Assembly (NCBI GenBank): GCA_965220645.1
Contig: OZ244836.1
Span: 2,170,001-2,234,000 of the forward strand
Source of the DNA: Aldehydirespirator sp965220645
Lineage (GTDB): Bacteria; Actinomycetota; Acidimicrobiia; Acidimicrobiales; Aldehydirespiratoraceae
Reading direction: 5' to 3'
Length of the DNA: 64,000 nt
Shown here: positions 24,512 through 33,386 of the stretch, one piece after another
Numbering within the stretch: position 1 is the stretch's first letter
How the letters are laid out: every line of letters starts with the position of its first letter
The notes under the pieces: generated by a model
Seen by the model: the letters and a program-made list of their open reading frames with translations, nothing else
Told to the model about the DNA's origin: nothing
Databases searched by the model: none
Program-made: the position numbers and the translations under genes

Positions 24512-25804
24512 ATGGTTGAGATTCCAGTGGACCAGCTCGTCGGCGACGGCAGGGCGCACCGCTCGCTGTACACCGATCCCGAGATCTTCGAACTCGAGCT
24601 TGTGCGCATCTTCGGGGGGACGTGGGTCTACATCGGCCACGACAGCGAGATTCCCCGACCCGACGACTTCATCACGCGGACCCTCGGGCGGCGACCGATC
24701 ATTCTCACGCGCGGCCGCGACGGCACCGTGCACGCTCTGTTCAACCGTTGCACCCACCGCGGGACGACCCTGTGCCAGGAGCCGCACGGCAACAGCAAAC
24801 GCTTCGTGTGCACCTACCACGGGTGGACCTTCACCAACGACGGGTCCTGCGTCGCGGTCCCGTACCCGGCGGCCTACGGGCCCTCCCACGACAAGTCCAC
24901 CCGCGACCTGAGGCGGGTCCCGCGGCTGGAGTCCCGGCGAGGCTTCTGGTTCGGCACGCTCAACGGTGACGCCCCGCCGCTGGACGAGTTCCTCGGCCCG
25001 GCGAAGTACTGGCTCGACGTCTTCGTGGACCGGGCGCCGGAGAAGACGATCACCCTGCACACGCCGTACCGCATGACCTACCGCGGCAACTGGAAGCTGA
25101 TCTGGGACAACGGCTCCGACGGATACCACCCGGCCTTCTCACACCTGTCGATCCTCAAGATGACGCACATCCGGTACGGCGACGGCCGGTCGCTGTCGAA
25201 CTTCGGGGAACAGGACCCCGACGAGGGCCACATGTACAACCAGACCCTGGGGCACGGCCACACGATGCTCGACCAGCGCCCCGGGATGGGGGAGTCGCTG
25301 TGGAGTCGCGCCCGCCCCATGCCGTCCAAGGAGCCGCTGTACGAGGCGCTCGTCGAGCAGTACGGCGAGGCGGACGCGTCCAGGCTCATCGAGATGGCGC
25401 CGGGGCCGGGGCTGAACCTCACGGTGTTCCCGTCGTTTCATCTGATCGGCAACCAGGTCGTGGTCATCACCCCCCTCGAGGTCAATCTCACCGCGGTGAA
25501 CTGGTACCCGACCACCCTCGACGGCGCGCCCGACGTGGTCAACGAACTGCGCATGCGGATCGCGGAGGACTTCCCGAACTTCGGCGAAGTGGACGACTTC
25601 GAGAACTTCGAACGCCAACAGATCGGTTTGGGGATCCCCGAGATCGAGTGGATCGACACCAGCAGAGGACTGGCGGTGGACCGCTCCTGGACCGACCAGC
25701 GGGGAATAAGCACGACCCCCGTTACCGACGATGCTCCGCTGCGGGCCTACCACGAGGAGTGGAAGCGGCTCATGACCGTCGAGATGGACCTGACCGCCGG
25801 ATGA
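24512..25804 (+). CDS. Rieske non-heme iron ring-hydroxylating dioxygenase, alpha subunit
   Basis: 430 residues. The [2Fe-2S] ligands are in CTHRGTTLC and, 17-18 residues on, CTYHGWTF. The catalytic iron histidines lie in DNGSDGYHPAFSHLS, as in naphthalene/benzoate dioxygenase alpha subunits. The enzyme adds both atoms of oxygen to an aromatic ring, using electrons from a ferredoxin/reductase not encoded here. The stop overlaps the start of the beta subunit (ATGA at 25801), confirming an alpha-beta pair. Substrate could be a benzoate, anthranilate or aryl-amine type compound; NAT next door hints at nitrogen-bearing aromatics. Confidence 0.93.
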   Translation: MVEIPVDQLVGDGRAHRSLYTDPEIFELELVRIFGGTWVYIGHDSEIPRPDDFITRTLGRRPIILTRGRDGTVHALFNRCTHRGTTLCQEPHGNSKRFVCTYHGWTFTNDGSCVAVPYPAAYGPSHDKSTRDLRRVPRLESRRGFWFGTLNGDAPPLDEFLGPAKYWLDVFVDRAPEKTITLHTPYRMTYRGNWKLIWDNGSDGYHPAFSHLSILKMTHIRYGDGRSLSNFGEQDPDEGHMYNQTLGHGHTMLDQRPGMGESLWSRARPMPSKEPLYEALVEQYGEADASRLIEMAPGPGLNLTVFPSFHLIGNQVVVITPLEVNLTAVNWYPTTLDGAPDVVNELRMRIAEDFPNFGEVDDFENFERQQIGLGIPEIEWIDTSRGLAVDRSWTDQRGISTTPVTDDAPLRAYHEEWKRLMTVEMDLTAG

Positions 25805-26376
25805 GCGAGCTGCTGGCGCGCCAACCGCAACCGAGCGTGGTCGGCTCCGGGTTCTACCGGTGGCTCCGCGAGGTGTCCACGGTCCGTGCGGGCCCGCCGG
25901 ACCCCGATCTTCGGGCTGTTGTCGAGACGTTCCTCTACCACGAGGCCGACCTGCTGGATCGGCGCGAGTTCGAGACCTGGTACGACCTGCTCACCGAGGA
26001 CGGGCTGTACTGGGTTCCTATCGGCGACGACGCAGACGACCCGGCCGGGGCGGTGTCGGTCGCGTTCGATGACCATCGCCGGCTCGGCGACCGGATCGCG
26101 TGGATGAACACCGGCGACGTGCACTCCCATCAGCCCCCGTCAGTCACCCAGCGCATGATCTCCAACGTGATGGTCTGGACCATCGATGAGCAGACAGCCC
26201 TGTCACAGTCCGCGTTCACGCTCCATGCCTACCGGCGGGGCAACACCGACTGCTTCGTCGGCCGCTATCAGCATGTGCTGCACTTGGACGAGGGACGGCC
26301 GATCATGATCCGCCTGAAGAAGGCAGTCCTGATCGACCGGTCCAGCCCGTTGCACAACCTCACGATCATTCTCTGA
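25801..26376 (+). CDS. Ring-hydroxylating dioxygenase, beta subunit
   Basis: 191 residues, coupled to the alpha subunit. The N-terminal FLYHEADLLDRREFETWYDL and LLTEDGLYWVPIG is the hallmark of the small NTF2-like subunit, as is RISNVMV-type MISNVMVWTIDEQ and the C-terminal KKAVLIDRSSPLHNLTIIL. It stabilises the hexamer and has no catalytic metal. No ferredoxin or reductase gene follows; the strand changes after 26376. Confidence 0.92.
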   Translation: MSELLARQPQPSVVGSGFYRWLREVSTVRAGPPDPDLRAVVETFLYHEADLLDRREFETWYDLLTEDGLYWVPIGDDADDPAGAVSVAFDDHRRLGDRIAWMNTGDVHSHQPPSVTQRMISNVMVWTIDEQTALSQSAFTLHAYRRGNTDCFVGRYQHVLHLDEGRPIMIRLKKAVLIDRSSPLHNLTIIL

Positions 26377-26452
26377 CTCTCGAAGGAGCGCCCAGCGGAC
26401 GGCTCCAGTAGAGGCGCAACCCCAGCCGTTTGCAGGCGATTCCTCCAATGGG

Positions 26453-26486
26453 CAGATTCAAAGTTGAATTTTGAAACTGCTGGAGT
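26453..26486. terminator. Possible bidirectional terminator between convergent genes
   Basis: AT-rich interrupted dyad CAGATTCAAAG...TTTTGAAACTG in the 139-base gap where the dioxygenase operon (plus) and the thiolase-like gene (minus) converge. Pairing is imperfect and the stem is A-T rich, so the call is weak. Confidence 0.3.
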
Positions 26487-26515
26487 CGTGCTTCCCACCA
26501 GCCACTAAGTGGTCG

Positions 26516-27967
26516 TCAGCCGAGGAGCAGGCGGCCGCCCCGGACCTTTGCGGCCGCGCCGACCGTCTCGGTGCTTGTGACCGCGTCGATCGTCGCTTGG
26601 TCGGTTGCGGTGGCCCAGCCCCGGCTTCCGTCCTCGAAGCGGACCAGGCCGATCACGGTGGGGGACTCCTGAAGGAAGTCCACGGTCACGGCGTCGATGA
26701 CGGCTGGCCCGTCGCGATCCTCCGCAGCGAGATCACGAGGGTGCAGCGCCGGAGCCTGCCGCGATGTTACGAACGGCGACGGCGGCGGAGACGAGGACAG
26801 CAGACCGAGAGCGTGCTTGGCCGCTATGCCGCCGCTGCCATGCACTAGGCCGGTGGTTCCCGCAGCGTCCTCGCGCAAACGATGGACCATGGCGATCAGG
26901 CCCTCGCCCGCGCCGAAGTTGGTGGGCGCGCCCGTGAACGCCAGACCTCCCGAAGCGGTGAGCGGACGGCGGTCATCGATCCCGAGGGCCTCAACGGCGA
27001 GCGCGATCATCGAGGGGAAGCAGGCATATAGATCGAAGTGGCCGACGCCGGCCGCGTCCCCGGTGACCGAGAGAATGTCGCCGGCTGCCGCTTGAAGGCC
27101 GGGATGGTCGGCGAGGTCGCGCCGACTGGCCACGAAATCGGTGTCGTCGGCGATGGCGACGCGGTGGGGAAAGACCATGCGGTCCGGCGCGATGCCGTGG
27201 TCACGGGCCACCCCCAGCGAGCACACCAGCAAGGCACCGGCACGGTCCACGGTGTTGTTGGCCGACATGGCCTTCGTGTACGGCCAGCTCACCATCCGGT
27301 TGGCCGGGGAGACCTCGGCGATCTCCTCGGGTGACATCGCACGCCGGGTGGCGGCATGCTCGACGCCGGCGGCGACCGCGGAGAATCCGGCGCACAGCTT
27401 CGCGGCCCGGCGCCGGTTCTCGGCCATCGTTTCGCCCCGCCGGGCCCTGATGGCGCTTTCGAGCAGCGCGAAGGCGTTCCTGGGAATGTGGGCGGCGGCG
27501 GCTTGCGCGGCAGAGTCTCCGATCACCAACGGCGGTCCCCACATCTCGTCGGGCGGAGGCTCGGTGTCGGGGAGTCGGGGGACCTCGATGCCCTGTCGCC
27601 GCGCCTTGCGGCGCGACCGGGTGCACTCGCCTGAGACGATCAGCGCCGCGCCGAGAGCGCCTCGCTGGATGCGCTCGGCGATATCGGCTAGCAGCGCGAC
27701 CGGTGTCTGCCCGCCGATGGTGGTCAACAGCGTGCGGGCATCGGCTCCGATGGCGTCAGCGATCCAGTGCCCGGGATTGCGATGGCTCCACATCCCGCCG
27801 GCGACGCCAACAAGGTCGACGCTCGGGGCGATTCCAGCAGCGCCGCAGTCATCGATCGCCGCCCGGGCCGCGTCGATCATGAGCGAGACCGGCGCTGTGA
27901 GCGGATCCGGATCGTCCGGGGCGGCAATCGACACGCCGACGATGGCAGGAGTCTGATCCGGCGCCAT
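26516..27967 (-). CDS. Thiolase-like acetyl-CoA acetyltransferase family protein
   Basis: 483 residues from ATG 27967. The frame has thiolase-fold features: ALGAALIVSGECTRSRRKAR in the position of the nucleophile region, VDLVGVAGG near the start, CFPSMIALAVEALGI and TASGGLAFTGAPTNFGAGEG, the conserved G-G-x-x-x-x-G-x-P of SCP2-type thiolases, then TGLVHGSGGIAAKHALGLL in place of the C-x-G loop. The usual active-site C-x-S-x is replaced by SGECTRS, so condensation chemistry is uncertain. Related proteins occur in steroid and fatty-acid catabolism. Divergent from the dehydratase gene at 28107. Confidence 0.75.
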   Translation of the reverse strand: MAPDQTPAIVGVSIAAPDDPDPLTAPVSLMIDAARAAIDDCGAAGIAPSVDLVGVAGGMWSHRNPGHWIADAIGADARTLLTTIGGQTPVALLADIAERIQRGALGAALIVSGECTRSRRKARRQGIEVPRLPDTEPPPDEMWGPPLVIGDSAAQAAAAHIPRNAFALLESAIRARRGETMAENRRRAAKLCAGFSAVAAGVEHAATRRAMSPEEIAEVSPANRMVSWPYTKAMSANNTVDRAGALLVCSLGVARDHGIAPDRMVFPHRVAIADDTDFVASRRDLADHPGLQAAAGDILSVTGDAAGVGHFDLYACFPSMIALAVEALGIDDRRPLTASGGLAFTGAPTNFGAGEGLIAMVHRLREDAAGTTGLVHGSGGIAAKHALGLLSSSPPPSPFVTSRQAPALHPRDLAAEDRDGPAVIDAVTVDFLQESPTVIGLVRFEDGSRGWATATDQATIDAVTSTETVGAAAKVRGGRLLLG

Positions 27968-28106
27968 CAGACGACGGTACCGAGCAATTGGTGGCGCGAG
28001 CAGCCGGGGGACCGAAGACCGGGCGTGCAAGTCTCCGTAGCAGATTGGGGCCGGCGCTCGCTGCGTGCTTAGTCACATGCTGCAACATCCGCGTAGCGTG
28101 GTTGCG

Positions 28107-29969
28107 ATGGTTGCTTCCCCCGGATCTGGCGAATCCCGCCCGCTGCACACTGCCGCTGGTTCCGGCCCCGACCCGGGGCCCGGGCGGGGTGGGCTGCGGT
28201 CGGCGGCGTGGTTCAACCTCGTGGACGATCCCCTCATGTCCGGGATCTATCTCGAGCGCTACGCCAACTACGGGCTCACCCGCGAGGAGCTGCAGTCCGA
28301 CAAACCCAAGATCGGGATCGCCCAGACCGGCTCGGACCTGTCGCCGTGCAACCGGCACCACTTGCAGCTGGCCCAGCGGGTGAGGGAGGGCATCCGCGAG
28401 GCGGGCGGGATCGCCTTCGAGTTCGGCGTGCACCCCATCCAGGAGACCGGAAAGCGTCCGACGGCGGCGCTCGACCGCAACCTGGCCTACCTCGGCATGG
28501 TCGAGGTGCTGCAGGGCTATCCGCTCGACGGGGTGGTGCTCACCATCGGATGCGACAAGACCACCCCGGCGTGCCTGATGGCTGCGGCCACCGTCAACCT
28601 TCCGGCCATCGCATTGTCGGTGGGCCCGATGCTCAACGGCTGGCACGAGGGCCAGCGCACCGGCTCGGGCACCATCATCTGGAAGGCCCGCGAGCTCTAC
28701 GCCGCGGGCGAGATCGACGAGGCCGGCTTCGTCGACCTGGTGGCCTCGGCCGCACCGTCGGTGGGCTACTGCTCCACGATGGGCACCGCCACCACCATGA
28801 ACTCCCTGGCCGAGGCGCTGGGGATGCAACTGCCCGGCTCGGCCGCCATCCCCGCGCCGTACCGGGAGCGGGGCCAGATGGCCTACCGCACCGGGTTGCG
28901 GATCGTGGAGATGGTGCGTGAGGACCTCCGCCCGTCGGACATCATGACCCGCGAGGCCTTCGAGAACGCCGTGGTGGTGAACTCCGCCATCGGCGGATCG
29001 ACCAACGCGCCGATCCACCTCAACGCCGTCGCCGCGCACCTCGGTGTGGCCCTCGACAACGACGACTGGCAGAAGCACGGACTGGCGGTTCCGCTGCTGG
29101 TGAACCTGATGCCGGCGGGGGAGTACCTGGGGGAGGACTTCCACCACGCGGGAGGGGTGCCCGCGGTGGTGGGCGAGCTGATCCGGAGCGGGCTGCTGCC
29201 CCATCCCGACGCACTCACCGCCAACGGGCGCACCATCGCTGAGAACTGCGAGGCGGCCCGCATCGCCGATCCCGAAGTGATCCGCACCACCGATCAGCCG
29301 CTAGTGGACGATGCCGGCTTCGTGCACCTGTCGGGCAACCTGTTCGACAGCGCCATCATGAAGACCAGCGTCATCTCCGAGGAGTTCCGTCGGCGCTACC
29401 TGTCCGACCCCGACGACCCCGACGCGTTCGAGGGCCGCGCCATCGTGTTCGACGGCCCAGAGGACTACCGGGCTCGCATCGAGGACCCCGACCTCGACAT
29501 CGACGAGCACTGCATGCTCATCGTGCGCGGGGTCGGCCCGGTGGGCTTCCCCGGCGCGGCCGAGGCCGTCAACATGCAGCCCCCGGCCGCGCTGCTGGTG
29601 CGGGGAGTGCACTCGCTGCCGTGCATGGGCGACGGCCGCCAGTCGGGCACCTCCGGCTCGCCCTCGATCCTCAACGCCTCCCCCGAGGCCGCGGTCGGCG
29701 GCGGGCTGGCGCTGTTGCGCACCGGCGACCGGATCCGCATCGACCTGCGACGGGGCCGCGCCGACATGCTCGTCGACGACGCCGAGATCGAGCGCCGCCG
29801 AGCCGAGCTCGAGGCCGCGGGCGGCTACCCGGTGCCGGAGTCGCACACCCCGTGGCAGGAGATCCAGCGGTCGATGGTCACCCAGATGGACGAGGGCATG
29901 GTCCTGCGGCCCGCGCTGAAGTACCGCGACACGTCCCGCAGCCACGGCATCCCCCGCCACAATCACTGA
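28107..29969 (+). CDS. IlvD/Edd-family dehydratase
   Basis: 620 residues. IGIAQTGSDLSPCNRHH provides the first cluster cysteine, LTIGCDKTTPACLMAAATVN the second and SVGYCSTMGTATTMNS the third, typical of the [2Fe-2S] dehydratases. Members dehydrate dihydroxy-acids in branched amino-acid synthesis or sugar acids such as arabinonate, xylonate and gluconate. The C-terminal QSGTSGSPSILNASPEAA and the insert pattern favour a sugar-acid dehydratase, but this is not certain. ATG 28107 is chosen; ATG 28065 would add 14 residues of little character. It precedes an SDR gene by 50 bases. Confidence 0.88.
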   Translation: MVASPGSGESRPLHTAAGSGPDPGPGRGGLRSAAWFNLVDDPLMSGIYLERYANYGLTREELQSDKPKIGIAQTGSDLSPCNRHHLQLAQRVREGIREAGGIAFEFGVHPIQETGKRPTAALDRNLAYLGMVEVLQGYPLDGVVLTIGCDKTTPACLMAAATVNLPAIALSVGPMLNGWHEGQRTGSGTIIWKARELYAAGEIDEAGFVDLVASAAPSVGYCSTMGTATTMNSLAEALGMQLPGSAAIPAPYRERGQMAYRTGLRIVEMVREDLRPSDIMTREAFENAVVVNSAIGGSTNAPIHLNAVAAHLGVALDNDDWQKHGLAVPLLVNLMPAGEYLGEDFHHAGGVPAVVGELIRSGLLPHPDALTANGRTIAENCEAARIADPEVIRTTDQPLVDDAGFVHLSGNLFDSAIMKTSVISEEFRRRYLSDPDDPDAFEGRAIVFDGPEDYRARIEDPDLDIDEHCMLIVRGVGPVGFPGAAEAVNMQPPAALLVRGVHSLPCMGDGRQSGTSGSPSILNASPEAAVGGGLALLRTGDRIRIDLRRGRADMLVDDAEIERRRAELEAAGGYPVPESHTPWQEIQRSMVTQMDEGMVLRPALKYRDTSRSHGIPRHNH

Positions 29970-30019
29970 CCCGCCGGGCGCGGCGTGAGACGAATGGTCT
30001 TCGAGGAGGTACCGACGCA

Positions 30020-30838
30020 ATGAGCAAGGTTGTGCTGATCACCGGAGCATCCTCGGGCATGGGCCGCGAGGCCGCGATCCTGCTGGCTCAGGGGGGCCAC
30101 CGGGTGTACGCCGGCGCCCGCCGGATGGACCGCATGGCGGACCTGGCCGGCCACGGCATCACCGCGGTCGGGATGGACGTCGCCAACAGCGACGACAACG
30201 AGCGGGTCGTGAGCCAGATCCTCGACAGCGAGGGGCGCATCGACGTGCTGATCAACAACGCGGGCTTCGGCCTGTACGGGCCCGTCGAGGAAGTCCCGCT
30301 CGACGACGCCAGATACCAGTTCGAGGTGAACCTCTTCGGCGTGGCCCACCTCACCCAGCTCGTGCTGCCGCATATGAGGGCCCAGGGCTCGGGTCGGATC
30401 GTCAACGTCTCGTCGGTGGGGGGCCGGGTCTATTCGCCGCTCGGGGCGTGGTACCACGCCACCAAGCACGCTCTGGAGGGCTGGTCGGACTGTCTGCGAA
30501 TCGAGGCCGCTCCGTTCAACATCCAGGTCGTGGTCATCCAGCCGGGTGCGATAAAGACCGAGTTCGGAGGCGTGGCCGCAGAGCAGCTGACCAAGCACGG
30601 CGACGACAGCGCCTACCGGGCCCAGATCGAGCCGGTGCTCAGGATGAGGGACAACCCCCGCCTCATGGACCGCGGCACCGACGCCAAGGTGCTGGCCGAG
30701 GTTTTCGTCGAGGCCGCGACCACCGACAAGCCGCGTCGCAGGTACGTCAAGGGCATGCTGGGGCGGCCGGCGCTGCTCGTCAAGAAGTGGCTCGGTGACG
30801 GGGTCTACGAGTTCATGTTGCGCCGCGCCATCCGATAA
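30020..30838 (+). CDS. Short-chain dehydrogenase/reductase
   Basis: 272 residues; ATG 30020 with GAGGAGGT nine bases before. NAD(P) motif VVLITGASSGMGREAAILLA, NNAGFGLYGPVEEVP, and catalytic S...Y-x3-K in VNVSSVGGRVYSPLGAWYHA followed by TKHALEGW. Member of the classical SDR group that acts on lipids, steroids or sugars. It follows the dehydratase and could oxidise or reduce the product. Bases 30197-30220 recur exactly at 44060-44083 in a remnant. Confidence 0.9.
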   Translation: MSKVVLITGASSGMGREAAILLAQGGHRVYAGARRMDRMADLAGHGITAVGMDVANSDDNERVVSQILDSEGRIDVLINNAGFGLYGPVEEVPLDDARYQFEVNLFGVAHLTQLVLPHMRAQGSGRIVNVSSVGGRVYSPLGAWYHATKHALEGWSDCLRIEAAPFNIQVVVIQPGAIKTEFGGVAAEQLTKHGDDSAYRAQIEPVLRMRDNPRLMDRGTDAKVLAEVFVEAATTDKPRRRYVKGMLGRPALLVKKWLGDGVYEFMLRRAIR

Positions 30839-31168
30839 CTGATCCAACCCGCAGGATGAAGGTCTCCGCCTGTGTCGGTCTAGGACGGGTTCTCACGCCC
30901 CGTTGTCCACCGGAAATGGATCAGTCGGGTTCCAGGGTTCGGTCTCGATGCCGGAGCGGTCGGCGATGCGCCTGATCGCAGGGCATCGACATCGGCGTCG
31001 CTTTGACACGGGGCATTAGCACGGCTTAGCATCCGCGACACATTGGACACCGGTGTCAGACACTGGTGCATGAAGAATCCCCATTCCGAGAAGGATGCTG
31101 TCTGCGCTGCCGGCAAGGCAGGGCGTGCAGACTGCGACTCGTGAGTGGGGAAGCGACAAGGGGGACCC
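30839..31168. other. 330-bp gap with a C-terminal remnant and paired operator-like dyads
   Basis: On the minus strand, 30893-30990 reads RRIADRSGIETEPWNPTDPF and PVDNGA-stop, a coding-like C-terminal scrap without a start. Then GACACCGGTGTC (31046-31057) is a perfect 12-base dyad, followed at once by the near-copy GACACTGGTG (31059-31068). The pair lies about 100 bases before the binding-protein gene and is likely its regulatory region. No other gene is seen. Confidence 0.45.
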
Positions 31169-32527
31169 ATGAGACACCGCATCGTCCGCGTAATGGCCGG
31201 ATTTCTTGCACTCGGACTCATCGCAGCAAGTTGCGGCGACGACGACTCGACTCCTGCCACGGCTCCAGTCGAGGAAGCGCCCGCCGATGATGCGGCTATG
31301 GCTGACGAGGAGCCCGCGGAGGAAGCGCCTGCCGATGATGCGGCTATGGCTGACGAGGAGCCCGCGGAGGAAGCGCCTGCCGATGATGCGGCTATGGCTG
31401 ACGAAGAGCCGGCCGATGAGGCGCCTGCCGATGAGGCGCCTGCCGATGATGCGGCTATGGCTGACGAGGAGCCGGCCGAGGAAGCGGCTGTGGAACCGGC
31501 CGGCGTGGATCTGGCCAGTGTCTGCCCGAATCCGCTCGTGATTCAGACCGGTTGGTTCCCGCAAGCGGAGCGCGCCTGGTTCTGGGGATTGATTGCCGAC
31601 GGCGAAGTCGATTCCGAGCGGGGGACCCTCCGAGGACCCGCGAAAGCAGACCCCAACTTGACGATCGAGGTACGTGCCGGCGGACCACTCAACGGTTTCC
31701 AGGCCGGCAACTCGCTGCTGCACGCCGATCCCGAGATCTTTATGGCCGATCAGAACCTCGACGCCATGATCGCCGCCTCCGAAGCGTTCCCAACCGTCGG
31801 GGTGATCGCTCCGATGTCTAAGCATCCCGCGATCCTCATGTGGGATCCGGACGATCTAGATATCACTTCGATGGATGACATTCGCGAGAGCGGTGCGACC
31901 GTACTGGTCTCGGGCAATGCCGTATACGCGGAGGCCCTCGCAGGGCTCGGCATCTTGGATCCCGGCCAGGTTGACTTCTCCTGGGACTTCTCTCCTGCCC
32001 GATTCGTCGCTGAGGACGGAATCGTGCAGCAGGGGTTCGTGACCGACGCTCCGTACACATACGAACACAGCATTCAGCAGTTCGGAAAGGCGGTGGACTA
32101 CATCCTCGTGAGCGAGGCTGGCTTCCCCACCTACGGCCCGATCGGCTCGGTCCATCCCGACACCATCACCGAGGAGGCCGACTGCCTCGCTGAATTCATA
32201 CCGGTGATCCAGAGAGAGATCATCGACTGGTCAAACGACCCCGTCGCCACCAACGCTCTCGTGTCGGGGCTGACCGAAGCGTTCTCCTCGCCTGTCCCGG
32301 TGAGCGTCGAGCATCAGCTAGCCGCACGCGATCGCATGATCCAGGACGGACTACTCTCAAACGGTCCCAATGGAGTCCTCGGGGAGTTCGACCTCGACCA
32401 AGTTCAAGAACTCATTGACATCACTGTCCCGATCTTCGTTAATCAGGGATCCGATGTTGTCGACCCCGATGTGGCCGTCGAGGACTTGGTCACAAACGAG
32501 TTTCTCGATCCGGACATCGGATTGTGA
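31169..32527 (+). CDS. ABC transporter substrate-binding lipoprotein (NMT1/SsuA-like)
   Basis: 452 residues; ATG 31169 with AAGGGGG six bases upstream. Lipoprotein signal peptide with lipobox ALGLIAASCGDD, then a long acidic Ala/Glu/Asp linker of 16-residue repeats, then a periplasmic-binding fold of about 340 residues starting CPNPLVIQTGWFPQAERAWF. The W-F-P-Q-A-E...GL..G features match the NMT1/Thi5-SsuA family, which binds sulfonates, taurine or pyrimidines. It is the only binding protein near the permease (32534) and ATPase (36856), which lie on the opposite strand; it converges with the permease at a 6-base gap. Confidence 0.85.
   Translation: MRHRIVRVMAGFLALGLIAASCGDDDSTPATAPVEEAPADDAAMADEEPAEEAPADDAAMADEEPAEEAPADDAAMADEEPADEAPADEAPADDAAMADEEPAEEAAVEPAGVDLASVCPNPLVIQTGWFPQAERAWFWGLIADGEVDSERGTLRGPAKADPNLTIEVRAGGPLNGFQAGNSLLHADPEIFMADQNLDAMIAASEAFPTVGVIAPMSKHPAILMWDPDDLDITSMDDIRESGATVLVSGNAVYAEALAGLGILDPGQVDFSWDFSPARFVAEDGIVQQGFVTDAPYTYEHSIQQFGKAVDYILVSEAGFPTYGPIGSVHPDTITEEADCLAEFIPVIQREIIDWSNDPVATNALVSGLTEAFSSPVPVSVEHQLAARDRMIQDGLLSNGPNGVLGEFDLDQVQELIDITVPIFVNQGSDVVDPDVAVEDLVTNEFLDPDIGL
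31271..31486 (+). repeat. 48-bp tandem repeats encoding the acidic linker
   Basis: Units of 48 bases (16 codons, EEAPADDAAMADEEPA) at 31271-31318, 31319-31366 and 31367-31414, then a shorter DEAPADEAP expansion and a fourth unit ending at about 31486. Repeats are in frame and nearly identical, so length changes by slippage would preserve the protein. The linker probably holds the binding domain away from the membrane or cell wall. Confidence 0.9.
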
Positions 32528-32533
32528 CTCAGC

Positions 32534-33337
32534 TCACTTGTCGCGTTGGGAGGCCCAGCTTCCGGTAATCCGGTTGGCAAGCCAACCGAACGCGGCGAAG
32601 AACGCGATACCGAGTATCGCTGAGTAGAAGATGGCGCCGTACAGTTCAGGTGTCCGAAGCTGAGCCCGATAGCGATCCAACAGGATGCCTAAGCCTGGTT
32701 CGCCCTGGCGGAAGAAGAAGTCACCGACGATCGCTCCAATGATCGAGGCGCCTGCCGCGATACGAAAGCCGGCGAACATCGCCGGAAGGGCTGCAGGAAG
32801 CTGCAGTTTTAGGAACTTCGTCCAACTACCCGCACCCTGCAACAAGAAGAGGTCATGCAGCTGGCGATCTGGTGACTTTAGTCCGAACAGGGTGTTGGTG
32901 ATTATCGGGAACAGACAGATCATCGCCGCGACGATCACGCGGCTTCTGAAGTCGAATCCGAACAGCAGCCCAAGGAGAGGCACGATGGCCAAGATGGGCA
33001 CCACTTGTAGCAGCACGGCGTAGGGGTAGAGCGAGGCTTCCATCCAGGTCGCCAGGCTCATGAGCACCGCGACTGCAACCCCGATGAGGATTGCGGCTGC
33101 CAAGCCGGTGAGCGAGACCTTTGTCGTCACCCAGAGCCCGTCTAGTAGTTCAGCTCGCTTATAAGAATCGACGAATGAACTGCTCCACACCTCGTGAGGC
33201 GGCGGTACCAGGAATCGACGCCTCGGTGACATTATGACTTCTGCGAACAGGTACCAGATCATGATGAACAGCCCGAAGGTGACGGTGGGCCCGACGATGA
33301 GAGCGCGCCGGGTGTTTCTTAGGCGCTGGAGCATCAT
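32534..33337 (-). CDS. ABC transporter permease, SsuC/TauC/ThiX type
   Basis: 267 residues from ATG 33337 (or 33334). About six membrane helices; the EAA loop is FLLQGAGSWTKFLKLQLPAA, then LPAMFAGFRIAAGASIIGAI, diagnostic of the SsuC/NitT/TauC family. Partner of the ATPase at 36856 and the binding protein at 31169. Last gene of the minus-strand operon 37641-32534, 49 bases after the amidohydrolase stop. Substrate not determinable from the permease. Confidence 0.9.
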   Translation of the reverse strand: MMLQRLRNTRRALIVGPTVTFGLFIMIWYLFAEVIMSPRRRFLVPPPHEVWSSSFVDSYKRAELLDGLWVTTKVSLTGLAAAILIGVAVAVLMSLATWMEASLYPYAVLLQVVPILAIVPLLGLLFGFDFRSRVIVAAMICLFPIITNTLFGLKSPDRQLHDLFLLQGAGSWTKFLKLQLPAALPAMFAGFRIAAGASIIGAIVGDFFFRQGEPGLGILLDRYRAQLRTPELYGAIFYSAILGIAFFAAFGWLANRITGSWASQRDK

Positions 33338-33386
33338 TCGGCCCTGAGATGGCGCCCGGGAGGCCTGTCCAGGACACGAACGATGG

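Noticed and set aside
24332..25129. Long minus-strand extension of the N-acetyltransferase frame
   Set aside because: Antisense to the dioxygenase alpha gene; compositional shadow of high-GC codons.
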